A stretch of 64,000 nucleotides of DNA from Kiloniellaceae bacterium. Lineage in GTDB: Bacteria > Pseudomonadota > Alphaproteobacteria > Kiloniellales > Kiloniellaceae. The position numbers and the translations under genes were made by a program. This document shows positions 59,401 to 64,000 of the stretch, piece by piece. A model generated the notes under the pieces. It did not search any database. It saw nothing but the letters and a program-made list of their open reading frames with translations, and had not been told where the DNA came from. The stretch's first letter is position 1; every line of letters begins with the position of its first letter. The DNA lies in assembly GCA_021776195.1 (NCBI GenBank), contig JAJFGK010000051.1:1-64000 (forward strand), in the 5' to 3' direction.

Positions 59401-61817
59401 TCCGAAAGATCAATGATGCGGGCTTCACGATCGAGGATGTGGAGGCCTACCTCTATGCCAGGCACGCGCCCGAAAGGAACGCCCACATCGCGACGATCAA
59501 CGATCAGATGCCGGACGGTGGCAGCGGGATAGATACAGCGACCGCAGCGGCCTATCTCAGGGGCGCTGGGCCGCTAGTAGCGATGGACGGCACTCGGGTT
59601 GCTGATCCGCTCGACTTGGCCCAGGTGCCCGCCCTGGAGGCCATCGCGGGCGATGTCTATGCAATCCTGGAATCAGCCCGGGACGTGCTCGAGCAGGGCG
59701 GCATCCTTTCCGGGTTCGAGCGCCAGGCCTGGGAGAAGTCGCCTCGCTACGTTCCCCTCCGGAATCAGGACGTCGGGAACGAGGACGTCATCAGCACCGG
59801 CCAGGGCTTCGATCAACGCCAGCGGGCGTCCTTCCAGGCCATGGGCCGGCAGACTCCGGCAGGCGACATCCTCGCCCATGTGATGACGCTCTACGAGACG
59901 GCTCTGATCCGCGCCGAAAAGAACCAGGTCGGGCTTGCCCTTGCCCGGCTCGTGGCGGCGAACCCGAACCCCGAGGTCTGGTCGGTCAACAAGATCGAAC
60001 ACCGCCGGGAGATCGGGGCCGACGGCATGGTCCACCTGGTGGCGACGCCCCAGAGTCAGCTCGGCGACAAGGTCTTTGCGGTGCGCCACGGCGGGGACGT
60101 TTACTACATCACGCTGGAAGACGAGCGCCTGGCCCAGGCCATGAAGAAGCTGGGCCCCCAGAACATGAACATCGTGGTCCAGATGCTGGGCAAGCTGAAC
60201 CGCTTCCTCGCCGGGGTGAACACGTCGTTTTCGCCGGATTTCATCGTGGCGAACTTCCTGCGCGACCTTCAGACCGCGCTCGTCAACTTGCAGGCCGAGG
60301 ACATGCCGGCGATTGCGCGGGAGGTGGTCAAGAACACCCCTTCGGCCATTCGGGGCATCAACAACTACCTGCGCGGCGACAGGTCGCATGCCTGGGCGCA
60401 GCACTTCGATGAGTTCCGCCGGAATGGTGCGCAGACCGGCTACACCCACCTGAAGTCGGTGGCCGAGAGGCGAGGGGAACTGCAGGCCAAACTCCGGGAC
60501 ATCAACGCGACGAGCCCGAGGAAGGCCCTTAACGCGGCCAAGGCCGTCATCGATCTGGTCCAGGACGCCAACACGGCGGTGGAGAACGGCGTTCGCCTGA
60601 GCGCCTTCGTGGCCGCCCGCCAAAGGGGCCTTCCCGCTCAACAGGCGGCGGCCATGGCCAAGAACCTGACCGTGAACTTCAACAGGCGGGGCGAATGGGC
60701 GGCGACCATGAACGCCCTCTATCTCTTCTACAACGCGAGCTTCCAGGGGATCATGCGGACCCTTCAGGCGCTGCGCAGCAAGACGGTGCGCCGGATCATG
60801 TTCGGCGCCGTGGTCCTGGGAGCGATGCAGGAGCTGGTCGGCAGCCTGATGTACGACGACGGCGACGACAATGACTGGGACAAGCTCTCGCGCTGGGACA
60901 AAGAGCACAATTTCATCATCCCGAACCCCTGGCACGAGACTGGCGACGACCCCGCGGCACTGAAGATCCCGATGCCCTACGGCTACAACGTCTTCCCGGC
61001 CACCGGTGCGAAGATCATGGAAGCGATCCGCGGAAAGAAGGAGCCTACCAAGGCAGCAGCCGAGATAGTCGGCCTGGTCCTTGACGCTTACAACCTCTTG
61101 GGCGACAGCACCCTGGTCACGTTCTTCACGCCGACGGCCCTAGATCCGGTCATGGAGCTCGGCGCGAACGTCAACTTCACGGGCCGGCCGATCTACCCCG
61201 AGCGGCTCTGGGACGAGCGCCCCCGCAGCGAGCAGGCCTGGCGCTCCACGAGCGAGACGGCGAAGGCTGTTTCCAGCGCTCTCAATCGGTTGTCGGGCGG
61301 CAGTGAATTCAGATCGGGGGCGGTCGATTGGTATCCCGATGCCCTGGAGCACGTCTTCGACTTCCTCACGGGGTCCGCCGGCGCCACGGTGCGCCGCGTG
61401 GGCGACGTAGCCCAAACGGTGGCAAAGGGCGAGGAACTGCCCCTGCGGACGGTCCCCATCGTGCGGCGCCTCGTCGTGGGTCAGAACGAATGGTACGAGA
61501 CCTTCGCCTGGCGCGACATCGCCAACGAGATCAAGCGGCAGTCCACGAACTACAAGGCGGCCAAGAGCGCCGGCAGCGCGAACGAGGTCGCCGTGTTCCG
61601 GGAAGAGTATGGGCCTGAACTCTCCATGGTCGGCGAGCAGAAGCGGATAGCGAAGCTTCTGCGCAAGGACAACAACCGGATCACCGCCATCAACGGGAAC
61701 GACCGCCTCTCCGAAGAGGAGAAGAGCAAGCGCGTGAAGGCAATCCAGGACCGGATGAACGAGTACCGCCGCAAGGCCCGCCTGAAGTACGAGCGCCTCG
61801 TCCGAGAGGCCAAGTAG
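53472..61817 (+). CDS. 2781-residue polyvalent internal virion protein
   Basis: A giant protein likely carried in the particle and injected with DNA. Domains in order: short LSDAxIWG repeats at the start (again near 786); a degenerate pyrophosphatase-like module (~343-443); a zincin (HEAVH at 639-643, followed by FEALGSKVAG); disordered linkers; a fuller inorganic-pyrophosphatase-like polyvalent domain (~1187-1327, GHVTVHGLDITIENEKGS); a PBECR-type nuclease-like domain (~1390-1496, GLRHIDQRHG); an ADP-ribosyltransferase domain (~1578-1840, WHGSPHDFDQF to KYLDQGSRGAGEGTYNY); and a large LPD38-like helical end (~2240-2530) with a hydrophobic span near 2440-2460. Such enzymes act against host DNA, RNA or defences. 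Confidence 0.88.
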   Translation: MAKLSDAEVWGAPGKLSDADIWGDAGGDEGPGRLAHAAGSVGRGTLDIATGTLTEVSRVGQHRDVNLSRGFDLIDSGVPANDAYQQAKGIGVGLSDYLQYEGADPESRAKLREIHVGDPSAPLTERPAYKAGTALTEFGQESLPNNPNYAGDFFTDAVPRGLGTVAGFLASGAARGGPAIAGALTGAGLQTRDAVESDATPEQIDTAAAYGAGLGLTDAVPIGIGAGALASGVGSAVKRIAGTTAAEAVQEAGQTLGENLVASDLAAYDPDRPLIEGVGEATAVGGVVGFTMQTLGETLAGVFGGRRGGKGASGSPQSEDDPGPAPGDEQEGGPQGKTQVNANGFQASVDLKDGVAQGTVKARTGAGEGVPLYAGPEESEQAFIVDTVDPETGAFVDSRLVMGVPSQEAARALYTGQEAADSIGAITPVSASSAREWLAQEGNKRTPFADSALAGGQGRRDSNLGQPERTTYAPVQVNDGGSPRFGIEKVTGQTRERIPGAEFSSIETATRLAGRMTASGNSLLTPNEDEALAESASSQGIAGADTELFRIQEDPRYSQEQKDEAANVVASLVQVLPVTGHGAGLRFEDQILMADSQAAKASGAAGSPYAAGATVGGRLIKVALNFQEQNFDPTDTAYHEAVHVLQGLAKEADPALAKTMSKAFPERGRIGALPPSIRRLLKRTPSAITDGNTVFDDLKASFGNKPLSGSELQAVALAAYARARADGVELTMPGTMRKVLDLFLDFFEALGSKVAGGRFQTQAGLAKDFESGALGRGLAGQAGRQKLSDADIGLEPAPPVSPAPAPEPVASAPEPTHPDEAPSPEPGLPETAAPGGESGQVDIGSVVPRQEPSPPVRSTPARPRGGAHDGESILPFLAQWGVQDQRGELSHMGAQHWHREGSFRRKLVREDGLTIHEARERAEEEGFLPVGSYDGDLLNMIEEELKVTPQLRSQDAQAEADRLRELTREDEDRKWMERQAAEVGIETTGDEDLTDLHSRITAAREAADTDLARLDAILAAEDDVDRIVREELARSEEDNAPIELEGPPAFEDAGGDPEPAPAQAGPGEQPVGRPEAAPGEQEAAGLGAGVRGERDQDGAQAALVDPPAVDLTDQGPQPAIPGAEKIPDRELAERRMEGRQTAAAPQKDADEGLFDLGARAQTDLLDAVNEAAAEADPAPTEAQKEAGNYKKGHVTVHGLDITIENEKGSIRSGTDPDGNPWEVRMPAHYGYIKRTEGADGEQVDVYLGDNPASEQVFVVFQKDLAANKFDEHKIVIGVATAEEARALYEAGFSDGRGAERLDRMETLSIDQFKAKLEDGAYAKGRLSPKANRASADEQFAAAQPNSIAAADITRATPPDTFVLSPAGQIDYGRITEEVAAATGLKPLPIRLRVGDRTFGLRHIDQRHGKAVKAVGGSIERFVWSVAQGYNQIRRSGAGDINLVRQRPGENRLVGMALAEDSGFYTVNTAFLPSVARGTLLWEERRRQTSPDSGDQAPYTAPSDKSGEGHRSARDTGNTLKLGGRGKKINNDGGEQYSATRYRDATPTQKRLVDSMSDEAVAKIVKLARNETDVQYAAAWHGSPHDFDQFTTNAMGTGEGVHAFGWGLYFAGKKQIANHYREALSRNRTPPREVLRRYFSPGNIVPSYSGFDRVIAFNEGTEDGDWFVDVQAVERDEDGNWVKARGLSGLRPRRHATTPSPKDIEKVTGEKSGRLYKVELAPAEDEYLYWDKPVSQQSAKVRNALTAVKLPFRFSGLLEPERTFRPWLKEELASAHSLDKPAWKLYSSIGRRLGSEEAASKALLAAGIPGIKYLDQGSRGAGEGTYNYVIFDDNQITVEEKYSATVSPQRRRRRQTAGRVATETARITGSLAPGQPAWSAPEDRVRDHLNIRNLRAVRSGQDLVDLIARATQAGGAEALRIKTQDAFLRVRRVEERIAQARGRPIDDQLDPYTMETLHHGKIGHLLDEFERGPQANLIRKINDAGFTIEDVEAYLYARHAPERNAHIATINDQMPDGGSGIDTATAAAYLRGAGPLVAMDGTRVADPLDLAQVPALEAIAGDVYAILESARDVLEQGGILSGFERQAWEKSPRYVPLRNQDVGNEDVISTGQGFDQRQRASFQAMGRQTPAGDILAHVMTLYETALIRAEKNQVGLALARLVAANPNPEVWSVNKIEHRREIGADGMVHLVATPQSQLGDKVFAVRHGGDVYYITLEDERLAQAMKKLGPQNMNIVVQMLGKLNRFLAGVNTSFSPDFIVANFLRDLQTALVNLQAEDMPAIAREVVKNTPSAIRGINNYLRGDRSHAWAQHFDEFRRNGAQTGYTHLKSVAERRGELQAKLRDINATSPRKALNAAKAVIDLVQDANTAVENGVRLSAFVAARQRGLPAQQAAAMAKNLTVNFNRRGEWAATMNALYLFYNASFQGIMRTLQALRSKTVRRIMFGAVVLGAMQELVGSLMYDDGDDNDWDKLSRWDKEHNFIIPNPWHETGDDPAALKIPMPYGYNVFPATGAKIMEAIRGKKEPTKAAAEIVGLVLDAYNLLGDSTLVTFFTPTALDPVMELGANVNFTGRPIYPERLWDERPRSEQAWRSTSETAKAVSSALNRLSGGSEFRSGAVDWYPDALEHVFDFLTGSAGATVRRVGDVAQTVAKGEELPLRTVPIVRRLVVGQNEWYETFAWRDIANEIKRQSTNYKAAKSAGSANEVAVFREEYGPELSMVGEQKRIAKLLRKDNNRITAINGNDRLSEEEKSKRVKAIQDRMNEYRRKARLKYERLVREAK
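56587..56781 (+). CDS. Nested helical ORF inside the polyvalent gene
   Basis: A 64-residue frame in +1 relative to the host gene, with AGGAAGACA just before the ATG. It reads MPQSNLKDPRHSKTPAETLN, then RLQRKQALVNSLLADPKQPQ and a basic helical end, a convincing helical protein. The overlapping host-gene stretch is low-complexity Pro/Gly/Ala, as expected where the other frame carries the constraint. Could be a real overprinted gene or the cause of the linker. Confidence 0.4.
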   Translation: MPQSNLKDPRHSKTPAETLNRLQRKQALVNSLLADPKQPQESKKRLGWARESVESAIRMVRKRL

Positions 61818-61835
61818 CCGGTCGTCGGCTTTTCT
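61816..61835 (+). terminator. Short hairpin at the end of the polyvalent gene
   Basis: AGCCG and CGGCT form a 5-bp stem right at the stop codon, followed by TTTCTATTT. Weak for an intrinsic terminator. Confidence 0.4.
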
Positions 61836-61879
61836 ATTTCCGCCCCCTTTTATGCACCGTTCTATGCAAAGGAACCGTC

Positions 61880-62179
61880 ATGCGCCTACTCCTGTCGGCC
61901 GCTTTGGCGGTCTTTTTGTTGTTCGGATCGTCGCCGGCTCAGGCCGCGCCGCGATGCGACACGCGGGGCAACGTCCTCCAGATCTTGTCGGGCAAGTATC
62001 AGGAGTCGCCGGTCGCCATCGGAGTCACCAACAACGGTGGCCTGGTCGAGGTACTGACCACAGCCGACGGCGGTACCTGGTCGATCATCGTCACCACGCC
62101 TCGGGGGTGGTCCTGCCTGGTTGCGTCGGGCGTGGGCTGGAAGAGCATCGCGCAGGCGGCAGCCGGGGAGGCGAGTTGA
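61880..62179 (+). CDS. Secreted small protein
   Basis: A 99-residue product with a Sec signal peptide (MRLLLSAALAVFLLFGSSPAQA) and a mature part CDTRGNVLQILSGKYQESPVAIGVTNNGGLVEVLTTADGGTWSII in pieces, of a type common in alphaproteobacterial genomes and phages. Lies between virion and lysis-type genes; may be a spanin-like or periplasmic factor. Two Cys in the mature part. Confidence 0.65.
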   Translation: MRLLLSAALAVFLLFGSSPAQAAPRCDTRGNVLQILSGKYQESPVAIGVTNNGGLVEVLTTADGGTWSIIVTTPRGWSCLVASGVGWKSIAQAAAGEAS

Positions 62180-62382
62180 TGGAAGACCTGATCGCCAAGT
62201 TCCTGGAGTACGGACCGCTCGGCCTTGGCTGGCCGCTCTTGATTTACGTCTATCTCGACAACCGCAAGCGCGAGGCGGCGCTGGCGGCGGCCCACGAAAA
62301 GCTGACGCAGCAGGTCTTGAAAGCGTTTGGCGAGAGCACCGCCGCCATCTCGATCTTGTCGGAAAGGATCCGGCCTCAATGA
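62179..62382 (+). CDS. Small membrane protein, holin-like shape
   Basis: A 67-residue product (MEDLIAKFLEYGPLGLGWPLLIYVYLDNRKREAALAAAHEKLTQQVLKAF in pieces): one hydrophobic span near the start and a charged helical cytoplasmic part. TGATG overlap with the gene before. Could belong to the lysis set. Confidence 0.55.
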   Translation: MEDLIAKFLEYGPLGLGWPLLIYVYLDNRKREAALAAAHEKLTQQVLKAFGESTAAISILSERIRPQ

Positions 62383-62543
62383 GCATCACCTGGTTTCAGA
62401 GGGCGGCGCCGAAGGCCGATACGGCGGAAATCGACAAGGCCATGGAAAAGCAACAACAGGCAATCGACCGGCTCGAGAAGGCCTTCGAGGGGCTGACCGT
62501 CGAATTGAAGCCCGGGGGTAAACAAGATGGACCTGACGCATGA
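62379..62543 (+). CDS. 54-residue coiled-coil peptide
   Basis: Reads MSITWFQRAAPKADTAEIDK, then AMEKQQQAIDRLEKAFEGLT and a short Gly-rich tail. A short coiled coil, with ATGA overlaps on both sides. Function unknown; perhaps a partner of the small membrane proteins. Confidence 0.5.
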   Translation: MSITWFQRAAPKADTAEIDKAMEKQQQAIDRLEKAFEGLTVELKPGGKQDGPDA

Positions 62544-62958
62544 CCAGGTTGTTGCCGGTCAGAACGTGGTTTGGCTGGTCGCGTCCTTGGTCGTGGCGGC
62601 TTACATGGGCCTGGCTTTCGTCCGCCGACTGCGAAGCCAGGGGCTCGACGATACCGCGCGGATCATGCTGGGCGTCATCATGGTGGCCTCGGGAGCGGCC
62701 CTGCACCGGTTTTTCTGGACCCTGTGGCGTCTTTTCCGCGCCGCTGGCCTCTCGGACACGGCGGCGGTTTTCCCCGACATAGCGGGGCACGTGGCCGGTC
62801 CTGCGGTGATCATGATCTGCGCCGGCTACGCCCTCCATCTCTATGCGCCCCTGCGTGCCTGGTTCGGCCGGGCCTGGGCCGTGGCGGTGGTCGCGTTCTA
62901 TGGCGCTTGGTTCCTACTGGGAGCCGGCGCATCCAGCCTTGTCAGCCTCACCGAATAG
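62527..62958 (+). CDS. Four-span membrane protein
   Basis: A 143-residue product with four hydrophobic spans (QNVVWLVASLVVAAYMGLAF; ARIMLGVIMVASGAAL; AGPAVIMICAGYALHL; VAVVAFYGAWFLLGAGA). Position among lysis-type genes makes it a candidate holin-like or antiholin-like protein; no family is recognised. Confidence 0.6.
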   Translation: MDLTHDQVVAGQNVVWLVASLVVAAYMGLAFVRRLRSQGLDDTARIMLGVIMVASGAALHRFFWTLWRLFRAAGLSDTAAVFPDIAGHVAGPAVIMICAGYALHLYAPLRAWFGRAWAVAVVAFYGAWFLLGAGASSLVSLTE

Positions 62959-62968
62959 GAGAACAGAC

Positions 62969-63289
62969 ATGCCTGACACGACCCCCGCGGACCTAGGCCA
63001 CAACGGCGGGCCACCGCTGCGCCAGCACAGCCTGAAGAGCGCCGAGTTTTTCTCGTTCTGCATCTTCGCGTTCGCTGTGATCATCGAGATGGCGCTGAAG
63101 TTCGTCGCGGCGGTCAAGTTCGACATGCCCGACCTGGTCCTGACCGACCGCGAAGACAAGCTCTGGCTGGCACTCGGGGCCGGCGGGGTCTTGCTGGTCA
63201 GGCAGGTCGGCAAGGGCTTGGCTGGTTACGGAAACGCCATGCGGGCGATGGCGCCCAAGGCAGGCCCCAATGTCCCACCTTCGGGTTAG
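62969..63289 (+). CDS. Two-span membrane protein, possible holin
   Basis: A 106-residue product. The start MPDTTPADLGHNGGPPLRQHSLKSAEFF, two spans (FCIFAFAVIIEMALKFVAAV and LWLALGAGGVLLV) and a basic end. 'LGHNGGPPL' leaders are common in alphaproteobacterial phage holin-region proteins. It overlaps the next gene by 20 bases. Confidence 0.6.
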   Translation: MPDTTPADLGHNGGPPLRQHSLKSAEFFSFCIFAFAVIIEMALKFVAAVKFDMPDLVLTDREDKLWLALGAGGVLLVRQVGKGLAGYGNAMRAMAPKAGPNVPPSG

Positions 63290-63797
63290 CGACGAGCCGG
63301 CGACGGTCCGGCCGGCGGGCTTCTCGCAAATTCAACACTCCCTGGCGTGGATCACCTTCGCCGGCGCGGGGCGCGTGACGGTCCCCCGCAGCCAGGTTTC
63401 CCATCTGGCCGCCGAGGTCGCGCGCTGGCAGGTCGAGTCCCAATGGGAGCCCGACGATGGCAGCGACGACTGGACCAACATCCGGCGGGAGAAGGTGCGC
63501 ACCCTAAGCGGGGTCAGGTGGGTCTGGAAGGCCGACTGCGAGAACCTGGTCCTCAAGCTGATCGAGATCCTGATCGCCGCAGGCGTACCGTCCGGCGCCA
63601 TGCGTCTTGTGGCCGGCGAGCTGCGCCCGGGCGACCCCACCAGTGGCCATCTGGTGCTGGCGATCGATACCGATGACAAGACCTTGGTCTACGACTGCCG
63701 CCGCCATGGCCTGACCGAATGGGAGATCCTCTCGAAATCTGGGGCCAACTGGACCGGGGCGACGGACGGCGGGCGCTGGGTCCAGATCGCGGTGTGA
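63270..63797 (+). CDS. Transglutaminase-like cysteine peptidase (BTLCP)
   Basis: A 175-residue enzyme with a Cys-His-Asp triad in family order: Cys90 in KADCENLVLKLIEILIAAGVP, His127 in SGHLVLAIDT and Asp142 in LVYDCRRHG. The bacterial transglutaminase-like cysteine proteinase family is often secreted in hosts; this copy has no clear signal peptide. It could cleave peptide links in the wall or in host proteins. It is the only hydrolase candidate in the lysis region seen. Confidence 0.75.
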   Translation: MSHLRVSDEPATVRPAGFSQIQHSLAWITFAGAGRVTVPRSQVSHLAAEVARWQVESQWEPDDGSDDWTNIRREKVRTLSGVRWVWKADCENLVLKLIEILIAAGVPSGAMRLVAGELRPGDPTSGHLVLAIDTDDKTLVYDCRRHGLTEWEILSKSGANWTGATDGGRWVQIAV

Positions 63798-64000
63798 CCC
63801 ATGAACCCGTTGTTCGGACAGTTATCGAGCCTGCCCCTTACACGAGCCCCCGAATCAAGATCGGGGTCGTCCAGATCGACGATCAGAAGCTGGTGCTGTC
63901 CGCCCGCGAGTTCATCATTTGGGACGCCCTCTATCGACGCCTCGGCAAGATCATCTCTCTGGATGTCACCGAGCCGCTGGCGATGGAGTGGGGGAACGCA
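63794..64000 (+). CDS. Partial gene at the right edge, function unknown
   Basis: GTG at 63794 overlaps the previous stop (GTGA). The visible 69 residues (EPVVRTVIEPAPYTSPRIKI, then DDQKLVLSAREFIIWDALYRR) are mixed alpha/beta and clearly coding in this frame. The gene continues outside the window, so no call is made. Confidence 0.6.
   Translation, partial: MTHEPVVRTVIEPAPYTSPRIKIGVVQIDDQKLVLSAREFIIWDALYRRLGKIISLDVTEPLAMEWGNA

Larger units (their letters stand above)
560..64000. mobile_element. Temperate podovirus-like prophage, left end and most of genome
   Basis: A continuous phage genome starts at the 3' part of tRNA-Pro and runs past the window's right edge. It shows integrase and excisionase at the left end, divergent repressor and Cro-like genes, recombination and replication genes, terminase, portal, scaffold, capsid, adaptor, nozzle, fibre and internal virion genes in the usual order. 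A portal with adaptor and nozzle proteins and a giant internal protein, without sheath or tape-measure genes, points to a short-tailed virion. The exact left boundary is inferred from the tRNA position, and the right boundary is outside the window. Confidence 0.93.

Noticed and set aside
59673..60935. Minus-strand frame of 420 codons
   Set aside because: Antisense to the conserved C-terminal part of the polyvalent protein; no domain.

Overview
This window is almost entirely one temperate phage genome integrated in a high-GC alphaproteobacterium. Host sequence is limited to the left edge: the 3' end of a sulfatase-family gene (3-422) and an intact tRNA-Pro(CGG) gene (521-597). A tyrosine integrase gene lies just inside this tRNA, so the tRNA 3' end is the likely left attachment site. 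The right end is not reached, because virion and lysis-type genes run past position 64000. The Alphaproteobacteria assignment rests on base composition, alphaproteobacterial-style XRE and GcrA-like zinc modules, and general gene style. The genus cannot be read from the sequence.

The layout is lambda-like. A leftward operon (12474 down to 673) carries small accessory genes, a TOPRIM protein, a cytosine-C5 DNA methyltransferase, a DnaQ-like exonuclease, a YqaJ-type exonuclease with RecT, an XRE regulator, an excisionase and the integrase. It is driven by a good sigma-70-like promoter (12507-12535). A repressor-like gene (13479-13991, minus) and a divergent Cro-like gene (14136-14486, plus) flank a control region with AATAGG/CCTATT half-sites. 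A related site sits at the leftward promoter. The rightward early region (14136-25738) has a RuvC-like resolvase, a Gp37/Gp68-type protein, a winged-helix/GcrA-like regulator, two adenine- or N4-type DNA methyltransferases, a RepA/RecA-like helicase, a chain of ATGA-coupled micro-ORFs ending in a large hairpin, a proteasome/HslV-like Thr peptidase, and two tandem TerS-like genes.

The virion region (26.2 kb to the end) has small genes, a phage tRNA-Pro(UGG), a large terminase split by a LAGLIDADG intein exactly in its Walker A motif, a portal, a GroES-like co-chaperonin, scaffold, decoration and capsid proteins, adaptor and nozzle proteins, several fibre-like proteins sharing a short 'AP' repeat, an antisense three-gene membrane/secreted moron cassette (49133-50181), internal virion proteins and a 2781-residue polyvalent protein. 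No tail sheath, long tail tube or tape measure is seen, so the particle is probably short-tailed (podovirus-like). After the polyvalent gene come small membrane proteins and a transglutaminase-like cysteine peptidase. No muramidase or amidase was recognised before the window ends.

Most junctions in both operons overlap by ATGA, GTGA or TGATG, so translation is heavily coupled. The observations most worth following are the Pro1 terminase intein, the micro-ORF chain with hairpin, the phage proteasome-like peptidase, the AP repeat spread over five virion genes, and the antisense moron cassette.
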